NCBI GenBank assembly: GCA_021325385.1
Contig: JAJPHH010000001.1
Coordinates: 1-64,000 of the forward strand
Source: Alphaproteobacteria bacterium
GTDB lineage: Bacteria > Pseudomonadota > Alphaproteobacteria > Rhizobiales > Beijerinckiaceae
Length of the DNA stretch: 64,000 nt
Direction of reading: 5' to 3'
Shown: positions 26,066 to 33,693 of the stretch, piece after piece
How the letters are laid out: each line of letters begins with the position of its first letter
Position numbering within the stretch: the stretch's first letter is position 1
Made by a program: the position numbers and the translations under genes
The notes under the pieces: generated by a model
Database searches by the model: none
Told to the model about the DNA's origin: nothing
Seen by the model: the letters and a program-made list of their open reading frames with translations, nothing else

Positions 26066-26725
26066 ATGAGCGATATTTTTCGCGAAGTCGACGAAGAGGT
26101 CCGGCGCGACCAGGCGCTCGAATTCTGGAAGAAATACCAGAACTACATCATCGCCGCTGTCGTTCTGATCCTCTTCGCCACGGCCGGCTGGCGCTTTTAT
26201 GATTGGCGGCGCACTCAGGCGGCCGAGGCCGCGGGCGCCCGTTTCGAAGACGCCCTCGCCCTCGAACGGGCCGGCAAGGACGCCGACGCGGCCGCCGCTT
26301 TCGCCAAGCTCGCGAGCGACGCGCCGAGAGGCTACGCCGTCCTCGCCCGCCTGGCCGACGCGGCCAGCCTCGCCAAGAGCGATCCCGATCGCGCCATCTC
26401 GGCCTATGACACACTGGCCGACGACGCCTCGATCAGCCCCCTGTTCCGCGACGCGGCGCGGCTCAGGGCCGCGATTCTGCGTTTGGACAACGGGCAAACC
26501 GAAAAAGCCAAGACGGCGCTCGAAAGCCTGTCGACGCCGGGCGGCTCGTTTCGTTCGACCGCTCGCGAATTGCTCGGCGCAAATGCGCTCGCCGCCGGCG
26601 ATTACGACGCGGCTGGAAAATGGCTTGATATGATCGTCGCCGATCCGGAAGCGCCGGCGAGCGCGCGGCAAAACGCCGAGATGATGCTCGGGCTTGTCCG
26701 TTCGGGAAAACCCGCTTCCAAGTGA
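26066..26725 (+). CDS. YfgM-like TPR membrane protein
   Basis: A 219-residue protein with a short cytoplasmic N-terminus (MSDIFREVDEEVRRDQALEFWKK), one transmembrane helix (about 28-45, YIIAAVVLILFATAGW), and an Ala-rich region of helix pairs typical of tetratricopeptide repeats (ARFEDALALERAGKDADAA, AISAYDTLADDAS, AARLRAAILRLDNGQTEKA). YfgM-type proteins associate with SecYEG and periplasmic chaperones in E. coli. It lies 33 bases upstream of der; in E. coli and many alphaproteobacteria bamB sits between them, but not here. Confidence 0.85.
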   Translation: MSDIFREVDEEVRRDQALEFWKKYQNYIIAAVVLILFATAGWRFYDWRRTQAAEAAGARFEDALALERAGKDADAAAAFAKLASDAPRGYAVLARLADAASLAKSDPDRAISAYDTLADDASISPLFRDAARLRAAILRLDNGQTEKAKTALESLSTPGGSFRSTARELLGANALAAGDYDAAGKWLDMIVADPEAPASARQNAEMMLGLVRSGKPASK

Positions 26726-26758
26726 GTCTGCCGCGGCCTCGCTTGAGGGATTGAAGCT

Positions 26759-28159
26759 TTGAGCGCCAAGGTCGCGATTATCGGCCGCCCGAATGTCGGC
26801 AAATCGACGCTGTTCAACCGGCTGGTCGGCAAGAAGCTGGCTTTGGTCGACAATGCGCCTGGCGTGACCCGCGATCGGCGCGAAGGCGAGGCGCGGCTTG
26901 GCGATCTTGCCTTCACCGTCATCGATACGGCGGGCCTGGAAGAAGGCGAAGCGGCGACGCTGGCCGGCCGCATGCGCGCTCAGACCGAGGCGGCGCTCGC
27001 CGATTGCGACGCGATCCTGTTCATGATCGACGCGCGGGCCGGGCTCACGCCGACGGACCGCTATTTCGCCCAGCTCGTGCGGCGCGCCGGCAAGCCGATC
27101 GTGCTGGTCGCCAACAAGGCTGAGGGGAAAGCGGGCGAAGCCGGCGCGTACGAGGCGTTCAGCCTCGGCCTCGGCGAGCCGCTGGCGCTTTCGGCCGAGC
27201 ACGGCGAAGGCCTCGGCGAGCTCTATGACGCGCTCGCCGCTGTGCTGCCGGCCGAGGCGCGAGCCGAGGAGAGCGAAGACGACGACGCGCCGCTCGAATT
27301 GGGCGAGGAGGAAGACGGAAGCGAAGTCGATCGCGCCAAGCCGCTGCGCATCGCGGTGCTCGGCCGGCCCAATGCCGGCAAATCGACGCTGCTCAATCGC
27401 ATCCTCGGCGAAGAACGGCTGCTGACCGGGCCCGAGCCTGGCCTTACCCGCGACTCGATCGGCGTCGAGACGGTCTGGCGCGACCGCCGGCTCAAATTGT
27501 TCGACACGGCGGGTTTGAGGCGGCGCGCCCGCGTGGTCGAGAAACTCGAGAAACTCGCCGCCGCCGACGCTTTGCGCGCGGTGCGTTTCGCCGAAGTCGC
27601 AATCCTGCTGCTCGACGCGACGATCCCGTTCGAGAAGCAGGATTTAACCTTGGCGGATCTGGTCGAACGCGAGGGCAGGGCGCTCGTCATCGGCCTCAAC
27701 AAATGGGACCTGGTCGCAGACAAGAGCCAAGCGGCCAAGACTTTGCGTGAGGAGGCCGATCGGCTGTTGCAGCAATTGCGCGGCGTGCGGGTCGTCCCGG
27801 TTTCCGGCCTAACCGGCGCGCATCTCGATCGGCTGATCGAGGCGGTCGTCGCGGCGCAGGAAACTTGGAGCAAACGGATCGCGACCGGACGACTGAACCG
27901 CTGGCTCGCCCCAGTCGTCGACGCGACGCCGCCGCCTGCGGTCGCGGGCCGCCGGATCAAAATCCGCTATATGACCCAGCCCAAGGCGCGGCCGCCGCAT
28001 TTCGTGCTGTTCGGCAACCAGCTCGCCGAATTGCCGCAGAGCTATCGGCGCTTCCTCGTCAATGGCTTGCGCGAGACATTCGATCTGCCGGGGACGCCGA
28101 TAAGGTTGACCATGCGCACGTCCGACAATCCCTACGAGCCGAAGAAGCGGCGAGGGTAG
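26759..28159 (+). CDS. der: GTPase Der (EngA), 50S ribosome assembly
   Basis: A 466-residue tandem-GTPase needed for large-subunit maturation. The first G domain has GRPNVGKST (about 9-17), [10 protein letters not shown] and VANKAEG; the second has GRPNAGKST (about 202-210), [10 protein letters not shown] and GLNKWD. A KH-like C-terminal domain (about 375-460) ends with [20 protein letters not shown]. An acidic linker with [17 protein letters not shown] separates the G domains. The start is a TTG at 26759 reading [12 protein letters not shown], with GAGGGA upstream; no ATG or GTG fits. Confidence 0.95.
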   Translation: MSAKVAIIGRPNVGKSTLFNRLVGKKLALVDNAPGVTRDRREGEARLGDLAFTVIDTAGLEEGEAATLAGRMRAQTEAALADCDAILFMIDARAGLTPTDRYFAQLVRRAGKPIVLVANKAEGKAGEAGAYEAFSLGLGEPLALSAEHGEGLGELYDALAAVLPAEARAEESEDDDAPLELGEEEDGSEVDRAKPLRIAVLGRPNAGKSTLLNRILGEERLLTGPEPGLTRDSIGVETVWRDRRLKLFDTAGLRRRARVVEKLEKLAAADALRAVRFAEVAILLLDATIPFEKQDLTLADLVEREGRALVIGLNKWDLVADKSQAAKTLREEADRLLQQLRGVRVVPVSGLTGAHLDRLIEAVVAAQETWSKRIATGRLNRWLAPVVDATPPPAVAGRRIKIRYMTQPKARPPHFVLFGNQLAELPQSYRRFLVNGLRETFDLPGTPIRLTMRTSDNPYEPKKRRG

Positions 28160-28204
28160 CGCCGTACTATCCTTCCGAATCGCGGTGCGAGGACGCGACG
28201 CGTA

Positions 28205-28993
28205 CTACGCCGCGCTTTGGCCGACGATTCCGGCCGGCCTGCCCAGTTGCTGGGCGTAGTCGACATAGAGTCGCGAGGCGGCCGCGGCGGTCGCCGCGAC
28301 GATGAATACGCCGAAAGCCGCTTGAATGGCGGCGACAATGATCCATCCGATCAAGGGGAGGAGAAAGAAGATCGCCATGAGAATGGCGGCGACGATTCCG
28401 GCCGGAACTGTGACGCAAAGCAGAATGAAGAAGATGCGCCAGGAATGGCCCTTGCTGTCGGCCATGGCGTTGCGCCAATCGGCGCCCGGCGCGTCGACTG
28501 CCACGGCCGGAAAGAGAATGACGTTGCGCACCAGGATCACCGCCGCGACGACGCTAAGGATCAGGCCGACCAAGCGACCAAAGCCGGAAGCCCCATATGG
28601 CGAGCTGAAGAGATCGCCGACGAGCCTCGGGACAAACAAGACGACGGCGAGCCCGCCGAGGAAGGTGAAAAATTTCATGAAGCGCGGATCTTGCGTGTCC
28701 AGCCGGTAGGAATCGTTGACTTCGCCGAGCAGCAAGAAGCGATGCGCCGCGATGGCGAGGGGAGTGAGCAGGAAGCCTTCCGCGACGGCGTAGATCAGCC
28801 CGATAATGAAACCGAAAATGCTGGGCCCGATCGAAAAGAGGCCAAATAAAAGGACGAAATAGACGACGTTCAGAGCGGCCAGGGCGGCGATCGCCATCAA
28901 GAAGAGATTGGGCGCCCGTCCGCGTAAGGCGAGCGCGTCCTGCCAGGCGGCGACCGCAGCGTTGACGATAGATGTTTGCGCGCCGTTCGCCAT
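28205..28993 (-). CDS. Hypothetical polytopic membrane protein
   Basis: A 262-residue protein with about six hydrophobic segments (around 30-75, 118-140, 145-165, 195-220 and 225-245) and no catalytic motif. A soluble-looking N-terminus (MANGAQTSIVNAAVAAWQDA) is followed by LFLMAIAALAALNVVYFVLL. The pattern resembles unassigned membrane proteins common in Rhizobiales. It is convergent with der (45-base gap) and isolated on its 5' side by 535 gene-free bases. Confidence 0.75.
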   Translation of the reverse strand: MANGAQTSIVNAAVAAWQDALALRGRAPNLFLMAIAALAALNVVYFVLLFGLFSIGPSIFGFIIGLIYAVAEGFLLTPLAIAAHRFLLLGEVNDSYRLDTQDPRFMKFFTFLGGLAVVLFVPRLVGDLFSSPYGASGFGRLVGLILSVVAAVILVRNVILFPAVAVDAPGADWRNAMADSKGHSWRIFFILLCVTVPAGIVAAILMAIFFLLPLIGWIIVAAIQAAFGVFIVAATAAAASRLYVDYAQQLGRPAGIVGQSAA

Positions 28994-29528
28994 GACGTCC
29001 CCCCCAAGATTTGCGAGCGCCCCTCCGCCCCGGCCTATCCCGGATAGGCCATCGCCCGAACGTTGGTCCCGTAAGGGGAGCGCGGCGATCAGCCCCTGTC
29101 AAGCGGCCGCGACCTCGAGGCGCGATTGACTTGCTTCGATCGCCGGCCGAACCGTTTCTTTGGAAGAGCGCGGCCCGTTTTAGAGCTTCGGAGATCATTG
29201 CGCCGCGTTCTTCCATCGCCGCTGGCGGCCGCCGCGACAGATCCTGATCAAACGCTCTTTTGGGTCGGCTGACGCGTTCCCGGGCGAGACTCAAATCTCG
29301 GCGAACTTGGAGGCCAATATCCAAGTCTCTCCAAACAGCGGATACGGCCGGACCTTGCCCGAGCCTGGCCTCAAAGCGTCCGCCTCACGGCGCGGGCCGA
29401 CGGCAAACCCGCAAGCTCGTTCTTGCCGGCGTCGGTCTAGGCCCGTCGCGCCGGGCATCCTACAATTTTGAATGGAGGCGCGAAGGACCGTCGGTCTTTC
29501 ACGTCAGCTAGGGAGGACGGCTCGAACC
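28994..29528. other. Gene-free region before the lyase/ligase cluster
   Basis: About 535 bases separating divergent genes. Open frames here have Arg/Ser/Pro-rich translations and no ribosome-binding sites. The only discrete structure I see is the palindrome at 29032-29050. A TACAAT at 29461-29466 could be a -10 element for the downstream cluster, but no matching -35 is apparent. Confidence 0.5.
29032..29050. promoter_or_regulatory. Perfect palindrome upstream of the membrane-protein gene
   Basis: GGCCTATCC and GGATAGGCC, nine bases each, flank a single C. It sits 39 bases upstream of the start at 28993, a plausible operator position, though a simple hairpin is possible. No regulator gene is adjacent. 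Confidence 0.45.
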
Positions 29529-30329
29529 ATGTTGATCGGCAAGCGCGGCGACGCGAGGACGGCGATCGCGACGGCCGAAGCCGACCGTATCCTGGTGCGC
29601 GGGCGCGATCTCGCTCACGACTTGATGGGAGCGATCAGTTTCACCTCGTTCTATTTCCTCCTGTCGACAGGACGCGATCCGACGGCCGACCAGCGCTTCT
29701 TTCTCGACGCTTGCCTTGTCGCGCTCGCGGAGCACGGCTTGACGCCGTCGGTCCAAGCCGCGCGGATGACGCTCGCCGCTGATCCGGCGGCGCTGCAGGG
29801 CGCGGTTGCGGCGGGAATTCTCGGCTGCGGCTCGGTCGTTCTCGGCACGGCGGACCTTTGCGCGCAGGCGCTCGACGACATAACGCGACGGGCCAACGCC
29901 GGCGTCTCTCTGGACGACGCCGCAGCCGAATGGGCGCGCGGATGTCGCGCCGCCGGCCTGCCGGCGCCCGGCTATGGACATCCGCTGCACAAGCCGGTCG
30001 ATCCGCGGGCCGAGCGGCTGATCGGCTTGGCGAAGGCGCGAAGGGCGGCTGGACGCTCGGTCGAATGCGCGGAGCGATTGACCAAAATCGTCGCCCAGGT
30101 CTGGGGCAAGCCCTTGCCGATGAACGTCTCGATGGCGATCGCCGCGGTTCTCAAGGATGTCGGCGTTCCTGCGCCGGTCATCCGCGGCCTGCCGATCCTG
30201 GCCCGCACGGCCGGCCTCATCGCCCATCTCGTGGAAGAAGCGCAGGCGCCGATCGGTTTTTTCATGGCGTCGCAAGCCGAGGCCGCCATCGATCATTCCG
30301 GCGCAGCGCAAAAGGAGACGGATCGGTGA
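29529..30329 (+). CDS. Citryl-CoA lyase-like protein (citrate synthase superfamily)
   Basis: A 266-residue protein resembling the C-terminal catalytic half of citrate synthase, like stand-alone citryl-CoA lyases. GYGHPLHKPVDPRAERL (about 155-170) contains the His expected in the active site, and MNVSMAIAAVLKDVGVP follows. LAHDLMGAISFTSFYFLLSTGR is the typical N-terminal block. The true substrate may be citryl-CoA or another 3-hydroxyacyl-type CoA ester. ATG 29529 is favoured by AGGGAGG upstream; ATG 29472 has no ribosome-binding site. The stop overlaps the next start by four bases (GTGA), coupling it to the ligase. Confidence 0.75.
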   Translation: MLIGKRGDARTAIATAEADRILVRGRDLAHDLMGAISFTSFYFLLSTGRDPTADQRFFLDACLVALAEHGLTPSVQAARMTLAADPAALQGAVAAGILGCGSVVLGTADLCAQALDDITRRANAGVSLDDAAAEWARGCRAAGLPAPGYGHPLHKPVDPRAERLIGLAKARRAAGRSVECAERLTKIVAQVWGKPLPMNVSMAIAAVLKDVGVPAPVIRGLPILARTAGLIAHLVEEAQAPIGFFMASQAEAAIDHSGAAQKETDR

Positions 30330-31636
30330 GCCTCGTCGATCCGGACATCGAAACCGCTCCCTGGGAACGCCAGAGGGAGATGGACGCGCCGCTTTACGAG
30401 CGGCAGATCGCCTATCTCTTCGCTCATTCGCGGTTCTACGCTCGCAAGCTCGCCGAAGCTGGATTTTCCGACCCGAAATCGGTCGGCGGGCTCGACGACA
30501 TAGCGCGGCTGCCGTTCACCGAAAAAGACGAGTTGCGGCGCAGCCGGTCGACCGACGAGCCGATCGGGACTCATCTGACCGCGCGGCCGGACGAGATCGT
30601 GCGCATCTATTCGACGAGCGGGACAACCGGGACGCCGAGCTATATTCCGCTCACCGCCCACGACCTCGACGTCTGGGTGCGGACCTCGGCGCGCAGCTAC
30701 GGCGCGTCGGGCGTGAGTCGGGGCGAAAGGCTGGTCTCCACGTACAATGCCGGGCCCTTCGTCGCCGGCGCGGCGATCGACGCTTTCGCGCGGCTCGGCC
30801 TCTGCCACATTCCGATCGGCACCGGAAATACCGAGCGCCTCGCGGCGGCGATCGAACTGTTGAAGCCGACCGCGGCGACGACGACGCCGTCCTACGCGCT
30901 CCATTTCATCGAATGGACCCGCGCCCGCAGCGTCGACCTCGCGCGCTCCAGCGTCAAGCGGCTGATGGTCGCCGGCGAGCCCGGCGGCGGCGAGCCGGCG
31001 ATGCGCGCCAAGCTGGAAGAAGGCTGGGGCGCAAGCGTTACCGAGGCCATGGGCATCGGCGACATTTCGATCTCGATGTGGGGCGAGTGCGAGGCCAAGC
31101 AGGGCATGCATTTCTGCGGCCGCGGCTTCATCCATTTCGAACTGATCGATCCGGCCAGCGGCGAGGCGAAGGAGATCGTCGACGGCGCCGAAGGCGAACT
31201 CGTCTTGACCCATCTCGTCAACCGCTCGGCGCCGCTCTTGCGCTTCCGCACCCGCGACCATGTGCGGGTCTCGGTCGGACCTTGCCTTTGCGGGCGCACG
31301 GCGCCGCGCGTGCGCTGCATCGGCCGCACCGACGACATGCTGATCGTGCGCGGGGTCAATGTCTTTCCCTCCGCGATTCGCGAAGTCGTCAACGAATTCG
31401 CGCCGCTGACCACCGGCGCGCTGGTCATCCGGCCGCGCGCGTCCGGCGTTCGCCAAGACCCGCCGCTGCCGGTCGTGGTCGAAGCCGCGGAAGCGGCCGA
31501 TACTGCCGGGCTCGCCGAAAAAATCCGGGCCCGCATCCGGGACAAGCTCATCGTCGCCACGGAGGTGACCATCGCGCCGCCAGGCGCGCTGCCGCGTAGC
31601 GAGTGGAAATCGAAGCTCGTCGAGAAAGTCCAATAG
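30326..31636 (+). CDS. PaaK-like acyl/aryl-CoA ligase
   Basis: A 436-residue ANL-superfamily adenylate-forming enzyme. Features of the phenylacetate-CoA ligase type: FYARKLAEAGFSDPKSVGGL near 40, the P-loop YSTSGTTGTPSYIPLT (about 92-107), the Cys-containing block GPCLCGRTAPRVRC, GRTDDMLIVRGVNVFPSAIREV, and a Lys near the C-terminus in PRSEWKSKLVEK where PaaK has PRSEGKA. It should form a CoA thioester from a carboxylate via an acyl-adenylate; the substrate is unknown. GTG 30326 is chosen because AAAGGAGA precedes it and it overlaps the lyase stop. It lies 11 bases before the VOC gene. Confidence 0.82.
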   Translation: MSLVDPDIETAPWERQREMDAPLYERQIAYLFAHSRFYARKLAEAGFSDPKSVGGLDDIARLPFTEKDELRRSRSTDEPIGTHLTARPDEIVRIYSTSGTTGTPSYIPLTAHDLDVWVRTSARSYGASGVSRGERLVSTYNAGPFVAGAAIDAFARLGLCHIPIGTGNTERLAAAIELLKPTAATTTPSYALHFIEWTRARSVDLARSSVKRLMVAGEPGGGEPAMRAKLEEGWGASVTEAMGIGDISISMWGECEAKQGMHFCGRGFIHFELIDPASGEAKEIVDGAEGELVLTHLVNRSAPLLRFRTRDHVRVSVGPCLCGRTAPRVRCIGRTDDMLIVRGVNVFPSAIREVVNEFAPLTTGALVIRPRASGVRQDPPLPVVVEAAEAADTAGLAEKIRARIRDKLIVATEVTIAPPGALPRSEWKSKLVEKVQ

Positions 31637-31647
31637 GAGGCGCGACG

Positions 31648-32232
31648 ATGGAGAAAATTCAGGTCCAGGGCGTTCATCACATCACGCTCGTCGGCGCCGA
31701 CCGCCAGACCTCGATCGACTTTTGGGAGGGCGTGCTCGGCATGCCCTTCGTCTTCGAGCAGCCCAATCTCGACAATCCGCGCGAGAGTCATATCTATTTC
31801 GATCCCGGCGACGGTAGGCTGATCACCATCTTCACGCACGAGGAGCGCAAGCCGGACCCGCGGCGTACGCCGACGGAGCCGGGCTGCGTCCATCACATCG
31901 CCTTCAACGTGTCGCGGGCCGTCTATATGCAGGCGGAGAAGCGGCTGAAGGAGCGCGGCGTGACCCCGGCGATCCGCGACCGATTCATTTTCGACGCGAT
32001 GTATTTCACCGATCCGCTCGGCCTGCTGATCGAGCTTTCCTGCTACAAGTTCGAGCCGCCGGCCGGCGCGACGCATGTCGACGTGCTGTTCGAAGCGCAT
32101 AAGCTGCGCGTCGAGCGCGGCGCGCGGCAGATCGAGGAAGCGCATGTCGCCGATGCGATCGAGAATTTGCGCGCTCGCGCGAGCCGGACGTTGTCGAGCG
32201 ACCGCTCGGCGAAGAATCCGTATCGGCGCTGA
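31648..32232 (+). CDS. VOC-superfamily metalloenzyme (glyoxalase/extradiol-dioxygenase fold)
   Basis: A 194-residue protein. A His-His-Glu metal triad is readable: His in VQGVHHITLVG (about 8), His in GCVHHIAFNVS (about 76), and Glu in GLLIELSCYKF (about 130). IYFDPGDGRLITIF is the intervening strand. These ligands suit a glyoxalase, epimerase or type I extradiol dioxygenase; the reaction is not settled. A C-terminal extension of 60 residues is helical and hydrophilic. AGGAGG lies just upstream of ATG 31648. Same operon as the ligase and lyase. Confidence 0.8.
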   Translation: MEKIQVQGVHHITLVGADRQTSIDFWEGVLGMPFVFEQPNLDNPRESHIYFDPGDGRLITIFTHEERKPDPRRTPTEPGCVHHIAFNVSRAVYMQAEKRLKERGVTPAIRDRFIFDAMYFTDPLGLLIELSCYKFEPPAGATHVDVLFEAHKLRVERGARQIEEAHVADAIENLRARASRTLSSDRSAKNPYRR

Positions 32233-32265
32233 CGCGCTTAGTTTTCAAAGGCAAGGGAGGAAGCG

Positions 32266-32958
32266 ATGGCTGCGATCAAACTGCACATCTTGAAGCCGAG
32301 CGTGAACAACATGTCGGCGCGCGTCTTTATCCGCGCGGCGAAGCTTGACTTCGCCGAAGACGACGCCTGGGGCAAGACGCGCTCGCCGGATTTTCTGACG
32401 CGCAACCCCGCGCATCTGACGCCGATGATGGAGTTCGATCATCTGCCGAAGGGCGTGATGTGGGAGAGCTGCGCGATCATGCAGTATCTCTGCAACAAGC
32501 ACCATCTCGATAAATTCTATCCGACCGCGCCGGAAGCGCGGGCGATGATCGACAGCGCGATGTTCTATATTATCGGCACGCTCTATCCGTACATCGCCCG
32601 CGCCACCTATCCGGCGCTGGGCTTCCCGCAATATGCCGGCGAAGTCGGCGCGAGCGACGCCAGCCCGGAAGCGAAAGCGGCCGCGCAGAAGGCGGCGGCG
32701 GCCGCGCTGGAGGAGCCGCTCAGCGTGTTCCACAAGTTCTACATGGACGGCAAGCCGTTCATTGGCGGGCATGAGCCGTCGATCGCCGATATCCGCCTCG
32801 CCGCCTCGCTCGAATTTCTGGCCGCGATAGACTACGACCTCCCCGCCTGGGCGAAAACCTATATGGCGGCGATCGAGAAAGCGCTCGGCTCGGCTTATAC
32901 GGAGCCGGCGGCGGACGTGCGCGGCTATATCGCGCATGTGAAGTCGCAGAAGAAATGA
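32266..32958 (+). CDS. Glutathione S-transferase-like protein
   Basis: A 230-residue GST-fold protein. The N-terminal part begins IKLHILKPSVNNMSARVFIRAA, lacking the usual Ser/Cys at the common catalytic position but with Ser/Asn residues nearby; LTPMMEFDHLPKGVMWESCAIMQYLCNKH includes the usual cis-Pro and glutathione gamma-Glu contact region (ES). The C-terminal helical domain carries SIADIRLAASLEFLAAID. GST-fold enzymes in catabolic operons include maleylpyruvate isomerases and dehalogenases. It follows the VOC gene by 33 bases and is probably the last gene of the cluster. Confidence 0.82.
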   Translation: MAAIKLHILKPSVNNMSARVFIRAAKLDFAEDDAWGKTRSPDFLTRNPAHLTPMMEFDHLPKGVMWESCAIMQYLCNKHHLDKFYPTAPEARAMIDSAMFYIIGTLYPYIARATYPALGFPQYAGEVGASDASPEAKAAAQKAAAAALEEPLSVFHKFYMDGKPFIGGHEPSIADIRLAASLEFLAAIDYDLPAWAKTYMAAIEKALGSAYTEPAADVRGYIAHVKSQKK

Positions 32959-33143
32959 CAAGCGCGCGCTTCGGCTGCGTTCGCCGAAGCGCGCTCGTCG
33001 CGATCCGCGCCGGCGCCTTCCTGGGGCCGGCTACACGGCCTCGTCCGGCTCTAAGGCGCAGAGCGAGTTCGGATTGGTTTCGATTTGCAGGGTCGGGTGG
33101 CCGATCTCGAGCGACGGCCTCGCAGGCGTCTTGGCCCGCGAAC

Positions 33144-33500
33144 TTAGCTGCCGCGATAGGTCGAATAGCTCCAGGGGCTCGCCAGCAGCGGCACGTGATA
33201 ATGCGCCTTGGGATCCGCGATCGCGAAGCGGATCGGGATCACGTCGAGAAAGGGCGGCTCCGCCATGGCGGCGCCGGCGGCGCGGAAATAGGCGCCGATA
33301 TGGAAGGCGATTTCGAACCGGCCGATTCTGGCTTCTCCGGCGGGGATAAGCGGCGCGTCCGTGCGCCCGTCGGCGTTGGTGACGGTCCGCTTGAGCAAGG
33401 ACCGGCCGCCCGCCGCGTCGAGCTCGAACAATTCGATCGCGACGCCATGCGCCGGCCCGCCGCGCACCGTGTCGAGAACATGGGTCGAAAGGCCGGCCAT
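33144..33500 (-). CDS. uraH: 5-hydroxyisourate hydrolase (transthyretin-like)
   Basis: A 118-residue enzyme of purine catabolism that opens 5-hydroxyisourate to OHCU. Signatures: [14 protein letters not shown] at the N-terminus with the active-site His, an Arg in [13 protein letters not shown], and the C-terminal [19 protein letters not shown], whose final YRGS is the diagnostic tetrapeptide. Length is typical. No uricase, OHCU decarboxylase or allantoinase gene is adjacent, so the gene is detached from its pathway here. It is convergent with the GST-like gene. Confidence 0.92.
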   Translation of the reverse strand: MAGLSTHVLDTVRGGPAHGVAIELFELDAAGGRSLLKRTVTNADGRTDAPLIPAGEARIGRFEIAFHIGAYFRAAGAAMAEPPFLDVIPIRFAIADPKAHYHVPLLASPWSYSTYRGS

Positions 33501-33693
33501 CGCTGATCCTCCGCTGAGACCCCCGCTTCAAACATAGGTGGCGACCAGGCGCAATCGCCGGGCGGTGAGCCTTGCAGGCCTGGCATGGCCGAGGCGATCA
33601 TGGCCGGATTGCTATATTGACACGCCCGTGACATGACACGCGCGAGTGAAATTCCGCGTCGGAGCGGCGCGAAATAGGACGGGTGGAGACTCC

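Noticed and set aside
29472-29528. Earlier ATG for the lyase-like gene
   Set aside because: No ribosome-binding site before 29472, while 29529 has AGGGAGG and starts the conserved domain.
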